64,000 nt of DNA from Candidatus Saccharimonadales bacterium (GTDB lineage Bacteria > Patescibacteriota > Saccharimonadia > Saccharimonadales > Saccharimonadaceae). The notes under the pieces were generated by a model. It did no database searches. It saw only the letters and a list, made by a program, of their open reading frames with translations, and was not told the origin of the DNA. Below, piece after piece: positions 1 to 8,706 of the stretch. The stretch covers positions 1 to 64,000 of the forward strand of contig JBDSSF010000004.1 in the NCBI GenBank assembly GCA_039928925.1. Direction: 5' to 3'. Position 1 is the first letter of the stretch, and each line of letters starts with the position of its first letter. The translations under genes and the position numbers were made by a program.

Positions 1-2171
1 GCTTTCTAGGCATGACTACTGGTGTGATTGTTAATGAAGCATCTTTTGTTTATGACAAGAATTTTGATAATGAAGAGCATACTGATCCTCGCATGCGTAA
101 GCTACGTCCTGTCACTCGTAAGGAAGCCTATGCAGCTGATATCACGTATGGTACCAACAACGAATTTGGATTTGATTATCTGCGTGACAACATGGTGAAT
201 GAAGTTGATCTTCTTCGTCAGCGTGACCTTCACTTTGCTATCGTAGATGAAGTCGACTCGATTCTTATTGATGAAGCACGAACGCCATTGATTATTAGCG
301 CGCCAGCAGCTGAAAACCCAGAGAGCTATTATCAATTTAGTAAAATTGCTGCGAAATTGACAGAAGAAGACTACACTCTTGACGAAAAACGACGTAGTGT
401 TGCGTTGACTGATGAAGGTGTTGAAAAAGTACAGAAGATGCTTGGTATAAAAAACTTATACACTCCTGATTATGTCCGCTCTGTCTATCATATGGATCAG
501 TCTCTTCGTGCACAAGCGTTATTTAAAAGGGATAAAGATTACGTCGTAACAACCGAAGGCGAAGTTATTATTGTTGATGAGCACACGGGTCGTTTGATGC
601 AAGGGCGCCGTTACAATGAGGGTCTTCACCAGGCAATTGAAGCTAAAGAAGGTGTTCCAGTTCTTCAGGAGAGCATGACGCTTGCTACAGTATCATTTCA
701 AAACTATTTCCGCCTATATAGTAAGTTGTCGGGTATGACAGGAACGGCATTTACTGAAGCTGAAGAATTCCAACAAATTTACAGCCTTGATGTTATTCAA
801 ATTCCATCAAATAAGCCAATTCGTCGTAACGATCATCAGGATTTAATCTTCAAAACCGAAAAAGGGAAGCTTAAAGCAGTAGCCGATGCAATTAAGCAGT
901 ACCACAAAGATGGTCGTCCAGTTTTAGTCGGATCAGCATCAATTGCAAAGAATGAACTTATCGCAGCATGGCTTGATAAAGAAAATGTTCCATACGAACT
1001 ATTAAATGCAAAAAATAACGAACGTGAAGCAGCTATTATAGAAAAAGCAGGTGAGAAAGGCGCAATTACTCTTGCGACAAATATCGCCGGTCGTGGTACA
1101 GACATTAAACTCGGCAAAGGTGTAGTTAAACTTGGCGGTCTAGTCGTCATCGGTTCTGAACGCCACGAGTCTCGTCGTATCGATAACCAGCTTCGTGGTC
1201 GTGGTGGCCGTCAAGGTGATCCAGGTGAAACACAATTCTATGTTTCAACTGAAGACGATCTTATGCGTATTTTTCAAGGTGAGCGTATCGCAAGCCTTAT
1301 GGACCGTCTAGGTGTCGACGAAGACCAGCCAATTCAAAACAGTGCCGTCAGTAAGACACTTGAAGCTGCGCAAAAGCGAGTCGAAGGATACAACTTTGAT
1401 ACTCGTAAAAATGTCGTGCAGTATGACAACGTCATTAACCGACACCGTAGGGTTGTGTATGTGATTCGTCGCAAGATCTTAGAAGGTGATGATATTCGTC
1501 CAGAAATCGAGAGGCTTTTAGAGGCCAAGATTCGTGAATTAACGCTTCTTCCAGCTAAGAATAATCCTAACTTTGCTGAAAACTTCGGAAGTGTCTTCCC
1601 GCTAAGTGATAAGAAAATTAAATCGATTGGTCTTGAGAAGAAAGATAAGCTACGTTTTGAGCTTGCACAAAAAGAAGTCGAAACATTGTATAAGGCAAAA
1701 GAACAAGAACTGACGAGTGAAGTTATTCGTAAGGTTGAACGCGAAGTTTATTTACAAGTACTTGACACTCTTTGGATGCAACACCTTGAAAATATGCAAC
1801 ATCTTCGTGAAGGTATTCATTGGCGTAGTGTTGGTCAGCGTGACCCATTAGTCGAATACCGATCAGAATCACAAAATTTGTTTGAAAGTCTTCAAGCGAC
1901 ACTTCGTGATGAAGTACTTCGTGCGGTTTTCCATGTTCACAAGCATGATGTGGTCGCAAGTGAAGAGGAAGATCATGACACTGAATTAACTCGTCTTGCA
2001 GAACATTCTGTCGAACGCGGTGTTAACGAAATAACTAGTGGTGAAGTGAGTCGTGATGGCGATTTCAAAACAAAGAAGGCAAAGACCGTTGGTGAGGTTC
2101 AAAAAGTAAAAAATGATGCACGTAAGAAAAAGAAAAGTCAGCGCCAAAATCGTAAAAAGAACCGTAATTAA
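1..2171 (+). CDS. secA: Preprotein translocase ATPase SecA (5' end missing)
   Basis: SecA motor ATPase that drives secretory proteins through SecYEG. The reading frame is open to the left edge (codons F-L-G precede the Met at 12), so the first ~130 residues including the Walker A region lie outside. Counting from that Met: DYLRDN (~55), the Walker B/DEAD-like DEVDSILIDEAR (~79), GMTGTA (~241), NIAGRGTDIKL (~357) and the arginine-finger region GSERHESRRIDNQLRGRGGRQGDPG split around ~381-405. The C-terminus ends in a Lys/Arg-rich tail and lacks the Cys-rich zinc/SecB-binding domain, as in many bacteria without SecB. The next gene begins 27 bp downstream. Confidence 0.97.
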   Translation, partial: FLGMTTGVIVNEASFVYDKNFDNEEHTDPRMRKLRPVTRKEAYAADITYGTNNEFGFDYLRDNMVNEVDLLRQRDLHFAIVDEVDSILIDEARTPLIISAPAAENPESYYQFSKIAAKLTEEDYTLDEKRRSVALTDEGVEKVQKMLGIKNLYTPDYVRSVYHMDQSLRAQALFKRDKDYVVTTEGEVIIVDEHTGRLMQGRRYNEGLHQAIEAKEGVPVLQESMTLATVSFQNYFRLYSKLSGMTGTAFTEAEEFQQIYSLDVIQIPSNKPIRRNDHQDLIFKTEKGKLKAVADAIKQYHKDGRPVLVGSASIAKNELIAAWLDKENVPYELLNAKNNEREAAIIEKAGEKGAITLATNIAGRGTDIKLGKGVVKLGGLVVIGSERHESRRIDNQLRGRGGRQGDPGETQFYVSTEDDLMRIFQGERIASLMDRLGVDEDQPIQNSAVSKTLEAAQKRVEGYNFDTRKNVVQYDNVINRHRRVVYVIRRKILEGDDIRPEIERLLEAKIRELTLLPAKNNPNFAENFGSVFPLSDKKIKSIGLEKKDKLRFELAQKEVETLYKAKEQELTSEVIRKVEREVYLQVLDTLWMQHLENMQHLREGIHWRSVGQRDPLVEYRSESQNLFESLQATLRDEVLRAVFHVHKHDVVASEEEDHDTELTRLAEHSVERGVNEITSGEVSRDGDFKTKKAKTVGEVQKVKNDARKKKKSQRQNRKKNRN

Positions 2172-2198
2172 TCCTTCAAGAAAAGTAAACGAGAATAT

Positions 2199-3485
2199 AT
2201 GCAACACACCACAACAGAGGTACGTTTAAAAAACGGCGCACGAGGCTTACTCATAGACATACCAGGCGCAACAGTTATGAGTTTTCAGTTCCAGTTCCGA
2301 GCGGGCAATCGATACGTCAAATCACCAGACATTTATGAGACAGCTCATATCATGGAGCATATGGCGTTTGGTGCTAATGCCAGATTTAAGACCGAGCATG
2401 ATTATGAAGCTGAATTTACAAAAAACGGTGCTTACCATAATGCATACACAAGTGATTTGTCTATGGTTTACGTAGCTGATTGTGCTGATTTTGAATGGGA
2501 AAGAATTTTTGATCTACAGCGTGTTGCTATATGCCAACCAAAGTTTAACAAGAGTGAGCTTGAGGCTGAAAAAGGTAATGTTCGCAGTGAATTAACAGGA
2601 TATTTGAATAATCACAACCGGGTGTTATGGCCAAAAGTACAGCAAGTGCTCGGTGAAGATATACTAACGTTTCCGCAGCGTCTAAAGACAATTCAGAATG
2701 TTACACTCGCAGATATCAAGCGACATCACTTAGAAACACATACTGCAACAAATATGAGGTTTGTGATCGCGGGCAAGCTAACTGGGCGAAAAGCCGAGAT
2801 TCAACGTCAACTAGAGGAGTGGGAGTTACTTCCAGGTTCACGGTTTGATGTGCCTAAAGATGAACTCTCACTTGCAAAGCCCGTACTTATTCGTCGTAAG
2901 GAAGCATCAAACCTGACATTTGGTTGGTCAATGGTGTTACCTCGTGAGTTAACAGATGAAGAGTCAGACGCAATGGATTGTCTTGACCATATTTTAACTG
3001 GAACGATGCACTCACGTATGTATGGTGCAGCTCGTAAAAAAGGTCTTGCATACGGTATGTTCAGTGATACGTCGGTTGGATTCCATGATAGTAGCTGGGA
3101 CTTTGGTGGACAGGTGAATCTTGAAACAGCGGATGAACTATTTGATATCATTGTTCGAGAAATGAAACATGTTCTTGATGGTAAGATTACAGAAGACGAG
3201 ATAAATGCAGCTAAGTCCTATGCACTCGGTAGGCATCAGATGGGAGCTCAAACTGTTTCTCAAATCAGTAATTTTTATACTGGTCGTTATTTTGCTGACG
3301 ATGTCGTAAAAGACTATGAAAAAGTGCCCGATTCAATCAACAAGACCTCTCGAGACTGCATGATCTCAACTGCACGCGAGTTCATTCAGCATAACGCATG
3401 GGTACTTGCTGGTGTTACGAGTGGCGAAAAGAGTGATCTGAACGAATTAAACGCTAAACTCGAAACTTTGTTTGAAACGCGCTAA
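2199..3485 (+). CDS. M16 family (insulinase/MPP-like) zinc peptidase
   Basis: Zinc metallopeptidase of family M16. The inverted zinc motif HxxEH is present as HIMEH (residues 50-54), and the second glutamate expected ~70 residues later lies in the segment SELEAEKGNVRSEL (~119-131). The length, 428 aa, fits a single-chain protein of two M16 half-domains, like the PqqL/YmxG type. No signal peptide or membrane segment is visible, so it is probably cytoplasmic. It sits between secA and murD with tight spacing (10 bp to murD). The substrate cannot be told from sequence. Confidence 0.88.
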   Translation: MQHTTTEVRLKNGARGLLIDIPGATVMSFQFQFRAGNRYVKSPDIYETAHIMEHMAFGANARFKTEHDYEAEFTKNGAYHNAYTSDLSMVYVADCADFEWERIFDLQRVAICQPKFNKSELEAEKGNVRSELTGYLNNHNRVLWPKVQQVLGEDILTFPQRLKTIQNVTLADIKRHHLETHTATNMRFVIAGKLTGRKAEIQRQLEEWELLPGSRFDVPKDELSLAKPVLIRRKEASNLTFGWSMVLPRELTDEESDAMDCLDHILTGTMHSRMYGAARKKGLAYGMFSDTSVGFHDSSWDFGGQVNLETADELFDIIVREMKHVLDGKITEDEINAAKSYALGRHQMGAQTVSQISNFYTGRYFADDVVKDYEKVPDSINKTSRDCMISTAREFIQHNAWVLAGVTSGEKSDLNELNAKLETLFETR

Positions 3486-3494
3486 ACTAAAACA

Positions 3495-4784
3495 ATGAAG
3501 ATAGCAATCGCTGGATACGGAGTTGAGGGCAAAGTAAACTATCTTTACTTTCGTGAAAAAGGTGAAATCACAATCGTTGATGAGCAACTCGATATTGATG
3601 ATATTCCTGAAGGTGTTGATACAATTCTAGGAAACGGATGCTTTTCGAAGTTAGAGGATTTTGATTTGGTTATACGAACGGCAAGTTTGGCTCCAAATAA
3701 GATTGTTACGAATGGTAAAGTTTGGTCGGCAACAAACGAGTTTTTCGCCGGCTGTCCAGCGAGAATTATTGGTGTTACAGGGACGAAAGGAAAGGGTACG
3801 ACGTGCAGTCTCATTGCTGGCATGCTACGTTCGGCAGGTAAGACAGTACATCTTGTCGGGAATATCGGCATACCAGCGCTAAGCGTACTACCACATATCA
3901 CATCAAATGATATTGTTGTTTTTGAATTGAGCAGTTTTCAATTATGGGATATTAAAAAGTCACCTGATGTAGCAGTAGTACTTATGGTTGAACCAGATCA
4001 TTTGAATGTTCATGCCGACTTTGAAGATTATGTGTCTGCTAAAGCTAACATTGCAAGGTTCCAGCGTGCTACAGATTCTATTATCTATCATCCAACAAAT
4101 GAAAATAGCGCAAAAATCGCAAATTTATCATTAGCGGATATAAAAAAGCGATATCTAACCCCAGAAGCTGCTCATATTGAAAATAACGAGATCATTATTA
4201 ATGAACAAAGTATTTGTTCGGTCAAAGATGTTGCTTTGCTTGGAGAATATAATCTTCAAAATATATGCGCTGCCATAAGTGCGGCATGGATTTTTACTCA
4301 AAACCAAGCTGCAGTTTCTCAAACAGTCCATGATTTCAAAGGTCTCGAGCATAGACTTGAATATGTTGGAACTAAGCAGGGCATTAAATTTTATAATGAT
4401 AGTTTTTCATCTGCACCAACGGCAACGATCGCAGCAATTACTGCATTTAATGATCCAGTAGTCCTAATCGTTGGAGGATTTGACAGGGGTTTAGATTTAA
4501 CTCCTTTAGCTGAAAAAATATGTCAAACATCCGTAGTCAAAAAGGTAATTATCATTGGTCAAGTTAAGGAAAAATTAGCTAAAATTTTGAATGATCTGAA
4601 CTACGACAGGTATGAGGTGACTTCTGAAACTGAGATGCCAAGTATAGTTAGTGAGGCAGTTAAGGCAGCTTCAAGCGGCGATGTTATTCTATTGAGTCCT
4701 GGATGTGCCAGTTTTGATATGTATAAAAACTTTGTGCATAGGGGGCTGCTTTTCAAACAAGCGATAGGAGCATTAGATGAATAA
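3495..4784 (+). CDS. murD: UDP-MurNAc-L-alanine:glutamate ligase (MurD; probably MurD2 type using L-Glu)
   Basis: Mur ligase adding glutamate to UDP-MurNAc-L-Ala in cytoplasmic peptidoglycan precursor synthesis. An N-terminal nucleotide-binding domain (~1-85) precedes the ATP loop GVTGTKGKGTT (~93-103); ELSSFQLW, the central-domain region and a C-terminal domain with YNDSFSSAPTAT follow. At 429 aa it is close to the usual ~450. The 3' end overlaps the next gene by 8 bp, and that gene is MurL. In Xanthomonas, MurD2 attaches L-Glu and MurL then epimerises it, so the partner here suggests L-Glu as substrate. That specificity is an inference; ordinary D-Glu MurD remains possible. Confidence 0.9.
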   Translation: MKIAIAGYGVEGKVNYLYFREKGEITIVDEQLDIDDIPEGVDTILGNGCFSKLEDFDLVIRTASLAPNKIVTNGKVWSATNEFFAGCPARIIGVTGTKGKGTTCSLIAGMLRSAGKTVHLVGNIGIPALSVLPHITSNDIVVFELSSFQLWDIKKSPDVAVVLMVEPDHLNVHADFEDYVSAKANIARFQRATDSIIYHPTNENSAKIANLSLADIKKRYLTPEAAHIENNEIIINEQSICSVKDVALLGEYNLQNICAAISAAWIFTQNQAAVSQTVHDFKGLEHRLEYVGTKQGIKFYNDSFSSAPTATIAAITAFNDPVVLIVGGFDRGLDLTPLAEKICQTSVVKKVIIIGQVKEKLAKILNDLNYDRYEVTSETEMPSIVSEAVKAASSGDVILLSPGCASFDMYKNFVHRGLLFKQAIGALDE

Positions 4785-6057
4785 GTTTATCTTTGAAGAG
4801 TACTATTTTGACCGCACAACGTTGACGGCAACCTTTTCTTACAGATTTCAGGCAGGTATGTATTTCAAGGAAAGTATTACATTTAAGAATGCTATCGAAT
4901 ATAACGAGGAACTATTAGATAGAGTATTATTTCTCAGTTTTATGTTAGTTGGAACATCATACTATAAGCTTTTTCCGAGTTCAGAGATAGAGATTCAAAC
5001 AGGTTCTCTTGACGATTGGCAAGTAAATTTTTTTAGCCATGTATATCAAGAAGGCCTAAGCCAATTTGCTTATGAAAATGGATTAACGCGTAATGATTTG
5101 GCACAATTCCACTCTTCTGCAACTGAGCTGCCTGAAGTCATCAACTTTGATGGTGAGGGTATAATCGCACTTCAGAGTGGCGGTAAGGACTCATTACTCA
5201 CTGCGTCGTTACTGACAGGCATGCACCAAGCATTTAGCCCATGGTATGTTTCGTATTCTGAGCATCATCCCTTGGTGCTTGATACGCTAGGAAGCTCTTT
5301 GAACATTGCAGAGCGCCATTTGGACAAAGAAATGTTGAAAAGTGGAGCTAAAAATGGTGGCCTTAATGGACACGTTCCTGTTACGTATATAGTAATGTCA
5401 TTTGCGCTAATTGAAGCTGTGTTAATCGGTAAGAATAAGATTCTTGTGTCTATTGGTCATGAGGGCGAAGAGCCTCACGGTTGGATAGGTGATTTACCAG
5501 TAAACCATCAATGGTCTAAAACATGGCCCGCGGAAAAAGCGTTCTCAGACTATGTTAAACGCTATATATCACCAGATATTGGTGTTGCATCGCCACTTCG
5601 AAGTTATAGCGAACTTAAGATTGCTGAACTATTTGTAAAAAATGCTTGGTATAAATTTGGCCATAAATTCAGTTCCTGTAATCGTGCTAATTATGCGCAG
5701 GGGAGCGATAATACAGCCTTGAATTGGTGTGGTGAATGTCCAAAATGTGCTAATTCTTTCTTGCTCTTTGCTCCATTTCTGCCAGCAGAAGAGCTAAAAA
5801 GTATATTTAATGGTCAAGATTTATTCAATAAACCACAATTACGAGATACGTTCAAGGGTCTTCTTGGTATCGACGGAGCTATGAAGCCATTTGAGTGCAT
5901 AGGAGAGATCAGTGAGCTACGTTTTGCATATCATAAAGCACAAGCTACTGGAGACTACGACGGATTACCATTCGAAGTTCCGGTAGCAGAATTTAATTAT
6001 GATCAGATTTACCCTCATCAAGAATGGGCAAGTCAACTTCTTGGTCAGCCTCTGTAA
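4777..6057 (+). CDS. murL: UDP-MurNAc-L-Ala-L-Glu epimerase MurL
   Basis: ATP-dependent epimerase converting the terminal L-Glu of UDP-MurNAc-L-Ala-L-Glu to D-Glu, an alternative to glutamate racemase MurI. An N-terminal region (~1-120) is followed by an ATP-pyrophosphatase loop SGGKDS (134-139), NGHVPVT (~197), NHQWSK (243-248), FSSCNR (298-303), a CGECPKC cluster (318-324), FAPFLP and KPFECIGE. This order of conserved blocks is that of the MurL family as I know it. The ATG lies inside the last codons of murD, so the two are translationally coupled. At 426 aa it has family length. Product assignment rests on motif recall, not on a search. Confidence 0.86.
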   Translation: MNKFIFEEYYFDRTTLTATFSYRFQAGMYFKESITFKNAIEYNEELLDRVLFLSFMLVGTSYYKLFPSSEIEIQTGSLDDWQVNFFSHVYQEGLSQFAYENGLTRNDLAQFHSSATELPEVINFDGEGIIALQSGGKDSLLTASLLTGMHQAFSPWYVSYSEHHPLVLDTLGSSLNIAERHLDKEMLKSGAKNGGLNGHVPVTYIVMSFALIEAVLIGKNKILVSIGHEGEEPHGWIGDLPVNHQWSKTWPAEKAFSDYVKRYISPDIGVASPLRSYSELKIAELFVKNAWYKFGHKFSSCNRANYAQGSDNTALNWCGECPKCANSFLLFAPFLPAEELKSIFNGQDLFNKPQLRDTFKGLLGIDGAMKPFECIGEISELRFAYHKAQATGDYDGLPFEVPVAEFNYDQIYPHQEWASQLLGQPL

Positions 6058-6071
6058 CAGGTGAGCAGTGT

Positions 6072-6077
6072 TACAAT
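6072..6077 (+). promoter_or_regulatory. -10 box of prfB (leaderless type)
   Basis: TACAAT with an upstream TG (extended -10) ends 9 nt before the ATG at 6087. Transcription would start at or next to the start codon. No Shine-Dalgarno sequence is seen. Confidence 0.55.
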
Positions 6078-6086
6078 AGATATAAC

Positions 6087-7163
6087 ATGCAGCCTCTAGA
6101 GAAAAGAATCAATCATTTACAACTGGAAGTAGATAATGCCTACGAACGTTTGAAAATAGCTAGTAAACAACGCGAAGCTCTTGATATAGAAACTGAGCTA
6201 TCTGCGCCTGAAATTTGGAATAATCCCGCATACGCACAAGATAAGAGTAAGCAGTTGTCAGCACTTAATTCGATGACTGAGCCTTGGATAACTTTAAAAA
6301 CACAGATTACAGACATTATGGAGTTAATTGAGCTTGGTGACGACTCTCTGCTGCCTGAGTTTGATGTTCAAATAGGGGCACTTGAAGCTGAGTTTGCCGC
6401 ACGACGTAAGGAACTACTCTTTAATGGTGAGTATGATGATCATAATGCGATTATTCGCCTAAGTGCTGGAGCTGGGGGTACAGATGCGCAGGATTGGACG
6501 CAAATGCTCGAGCGCATGTATCTCCGTTGGGCAGAAAAATCTAGACTCACCTCAACCTTAATTGAACGTTCAAATGGAGAAGAGGCTGGTATAAAATCTA
6601 GTGTTATAGAGATCAGCGGTCCCTATGCGTATGGCAAGCTTAAAAGTGAGCACGGGGTTCACCGCTTAGTTCGTCTTAGCCCGTTTAATAGTGATAATTT
6701 GAGACAAACGAGTTTTGCACTTGTTGAGATACTACCGCAAATTGATCAACCTGATGAAGTTCAAATTGAAGATAAAGATTTAAGAATTGATGTTTATCGT
6801 GCCGGCGGACATGGTGGCCAATCTGTTAATACGACTGATTCAGCTGTACGTATTACGCATCTTCCAACAAATATTGTTGTGGCAATTCAAAATGAAAGAT
6901 CACAGTTACAGAATCGTGAAACGGCAATGAAAATTTTGCGATCAAAACTAGCTCAACTCCAACTGGAACAACATGCTGAAAACATCACCGATCTACAAGC
7001 AGGTGAGTCTGCTAGCTGGGGCAGCCAGATCCGAAACTACGTTCTTCACCCCTATACAATGGTGAAAGATACCAGAACAAAATATGAAGATCGAGACACA
7101 AGTGGGGTTCTTGACGGCAAGCTTGATGGCTTCATGGAAGCATATCTTGAAAGACCTCTGTAA
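6087..7163 (+). CDS. prfB: Peptide chain release factor 2
   Basis: Class I release factor that reads UAA and UGA and hydrolyses peptidyl-tRNA on the ribosome. The RF2 anticodon-like tripeptide SPF is at ~198-200 and the catalytic GGQ at ~243-245. I chose the ATG at 6087: the reading frame is open further upstream to 6024, but that part overlaps murL and a -10 box sits just before 6087. The resulting 358 aa match the usual RF2 length. The frame is continuous, with no in-frame UGA and +1 frameshift near codon 26, so the common autoregulatory frameshift is absent. An intact RF2 fits the standard meaning of UGA. Confidence 0.95.
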   Translation: MQPLEKRINHLQLEVDNAYERLKIASKQREALDIETELSAPEIWNNPAYAQDKSKQLSALNSMTEPWITLKTQITDIMELIELGDDSLLPEFDVQIGALEAEFAARRKELLFNGEYDDHNAIIRLSAGAGGTDAQDWTQMLERMYLRWAEKSRLTSTLIERSNGEEAGIKSSVIEISGPYAYGKLKSEHGVHRLVRLSPFNSDNLRQTSFALVEILPQIDQPDEVQIEDKDLRIDVYRAGGHGGQSVNTTDSAVRITHLPTNIVVAIQNERSQLQNRETAMKILRSKLAQLQLEQHAENITDLQAGESASWGSQIRNYVLHPYTMVKDTRTKYEDRDTSGVLDGKLDGFMEAYLERPL

Positions 7164-7210
7164 TTGACGAATGTATATAAGTATAGTATAATCATACATA
7201 TTAGTAAAAG

Positions 7211-7229
7211 AACGGCGCTGCCGTTTTTT
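7211..7229 (+). terminator. Rho-independent terminator after prfB
   Basis: AACGGC-gct-GCCGTT stem followed by a T run. Confidence 0.75.
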
Positions 7230-7231
7230 GT

Positions 7232-7302
7232 TATACTGTACATTTAAAATAAGTAGATATGAGGCTCCAACCGGACCTCTACACATCCTATTCATAGGAG
7301 CC
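7232..7302 (+). promoter_or_regulatory. Promoter and SD-sequestering leader of the Clp N-domain gene
   Basis: An extended -10 (TG-T-TATACT at 7232-7237) gives a leader of ~60 nt. In it GGCTCC (7263-7268) can pair with GGAGCC (7297-7302), which contains the AGGAG ribosome binding site. The pairing would hide the site, so translation may be controlled; this is inferred from base pairing only. Confidence 0.45.
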
Positions 7303-7307
7303 ATGAC

Positions 7308-7892
7308 ATGTTCGAATATTTCTCAGATCGAGCGCGCCGGGTCATCGTGCTATCCCAAGACGAGTCCCGTTCGCTTGGCCACAACTACATTGGGGTGGAG
7401 CACGTGCTACTTGGCCTTATTCGTGAGAACGAAGCAAAGCGAGGCGCTAATACTGGTGTTGCGGCTATGACCTTGAAGGCCATGGGTATTGACCTTACTG
7501 CACTTCGACTCCAAGTTGGAGGTGCTGTCAAACGAGGCACGTCCGTGCCATCTGGACACATTACGTTCACTGACGAGGTCAGGAACATGCTCATTTTGAG
7601 CCAAGAAGAAGCAAAAGTGATGCACCATGATTATACTGGTACTGAGCATCTTCTACTCGGCCTCATTGGGCAGGGAGGTGTCAACTCAGCTGTCTTCACA
7701 ACGATGGGTATCGAGCTCAATGCTGTTCGTAATAAGGTAATTGAATTGCTTGATTACCCTGTTCGATCCTCTGACAGATCCTCATTCGCACGTCTCAATG
7801 AGATTTTCGAACAGAGAAGAGGGCAACGACTCAGAAAAAGCGACATTGCGGATATCAAAGCTATCGCACTGGAGCTATCGCGACGAATATGA
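7308..7892 (+). CDS. Stand-alone Clp N-terminal (ClpC/ClpA-type) domain protein
   Basis: Two Clp_N repeats without any AAA+ ATPase domain. The first spans ~1-75 (FSDRARRVIVLSQDE, GVEHVLLGLI), the second ~80-150 (FTDEVRNMLILSQEEA, GTEHLLLGLI). About 40 residues with the basic stretch EQRRGQRLRKSDIADIKAI follow. In ClpC and ClpA this domain binds adaptors and substrates; alone it could act as an adaptor or a decoy for Clp ATPases (inference). The gene is clearly richer in G+C than its neighbours, uses an AGGAG site 7 nt before ATG 7308, and is bounded by hairpins, which suggests a transferred unit. An ATG at 7303 is out of frame. Confidence 0.82.
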   Translation: MFEYFSDRARRVIVLSQDESRSLGHNYIGVEHVLLGLIRENEAKRGANTGVAAMTLKAMGIDLTALRLQVGGAVKRGTSVPSGHITFTDEVRNMLILSQEEAKVMHHDYTGTEHLLLGLIGQGGVNSAVFTTMGIELNAVRNKVIELLDYPVRSSDRSSFARLNEIFEQRRGQRLRKSDIADIKAIALELSRRI

Positions 7893-7910
7893 CTCACGTG
7901 GATAGGATTT

Positions 7911-7946
7911 CCCAAAATGCAGCTGATGGTTCGGTTGCATTTTGGG
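7911..7946 (+). terminator. Hairpin after the Clp N-domain gene
   Basis: Perfect 11-bp stem CCCAAAATGCA / TGCATTTTGGG with a 14-nt loop and no T run, like the U-poor terminators common in actinobacteria. Confidence 0.5.
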
Positions 7947-8004
7947 CTATCCCAAGAACTTCATACCTGCTTATTTTACCACTCCTATGGTCCTTCGCTT
8001 ATGC

Positions 8005-8010
8005 TATAAT
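8005..8010 (+). promoter_or_regulatory. Extended -10 of ftsE (leaderless type)
   Basis: TGC-TATAAT ends 10 nt before the ATG at 8021 and decides this start over the longer upstream open frame. Confidence 0.6.
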
Positions 8011-8020
8011 AAGTCAAGTA

Positions 8021-8704
8021 ATGATTCTTTTAGATAGGGTAACTAAAACGTACGGTAAAGACATGAAACCGGCCATTAACCGAGTTAGTTTGCATGTCGA
8101 ACCAAAAGAATTTGTCATACTTGTGGGGACATCAGGGGCTGGAAAGTCTACGCTTTTGAGATTACTAACACGCGAAGAGAAACCAACTAGCGGCAAAATT
8201 GTCGTAGGTGGTATCGACTACGACACGTTAAAGGATAAGCATATCCCATTGCTTCGACGTAAAATAGGTGTTGTGTTTCAAGATTTTAAACTCCTTCCAC
8301 AACGTACAGTTTATGAAAACGTGGCTTTCGCACTCGAAATTGCAGGTATGACTGGAAGAGAAATCCGATCAACTGTACCAAAAGTTATCGAACTAGTCGG
8401 CTTAACAGGCAAAGAGAAGAATTTTCCACATCAGCTATCAGGTGGTGAACGCCAACGTGTTGCGATTGCGCGTGCGGTAGTTCGTCAGCCAAAGATTTTA
8501 ATTGCTGACGAGCCAACTGGTAATTTGGATCCGCGCCACAGCTGGGATATCGTACGACTACTTGAGAAAATTAACAAATATGGAACAACAGTTCTCCTTA
8601 CGACACATAATGTTGAAATTGTGAATCGCTTAAAGCGACGAGTCGTTACACTGGATCACGGCAAGATTACAAGTGATCAAGCAGAAGGGAGCTACAGACA
8701 GTAA
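8021..8704 (+). CDS. ftsE: Cell division ATP-binding protein FtsE
   Basis: Cytoplasmic ABC ATPase of the FtsEX complex, which couples ATP hydrolysis to activation of a peptidoglycan hydrolase at the division septum. Walker A GTSGAGKST (36-44), ABC signature LSGGE (139-143) and Walker B with ADEPTGNLD (162-170) are intact. The frame is open upstream to 7889, but MILLDRVTKTYG at 8021 is the canonical FtsE beginning and has a -10 box just ahead, giving 227 aa as expected. ftsX follows 2 bp after the stop. Confidence 0.95.
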   Translation: MILLDRVTKTYGKDMKPAINRVSLHVEPKEFVILVGTSGAGKSTLLRLLTREEKPTSGKIVVGGIDYDTLKDKHIPLLRRKIGVVFQDFKLLPQRTVYENVAFALEIAGMTGREIRSTVPKVIELVGLTGKEKNFPHQLSGGERQRVAIARAVVRQPKILIADEPTGNLDPRHSWDIVRLLEKINKYGTTVLLTTHNVEIVNRLKRRVVTLDHGKITSDQAEGSYRQ

Positions 8705-8706
8705 TC

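Noticed and set aside
836-1150. Antisense ORFs over secA, the 12.8-kb gene, murD and others
   Set aside because: They overlap well-supported genes, lack start signals and show no domain; they are frame shadows.
6024-6086. N-terminal extension of RF2 starting at 6024
   Set aside because: It overlaps murL by 34 bp, lies upstream of the -10 box, and is not part of the RF2 fold.
7889-8020. 44-codon N-terminal extension of FtsE
   Set aside because: It covers the preceding gene's hairpin and the ftsE -10 box, and no FtsE has such an extension.
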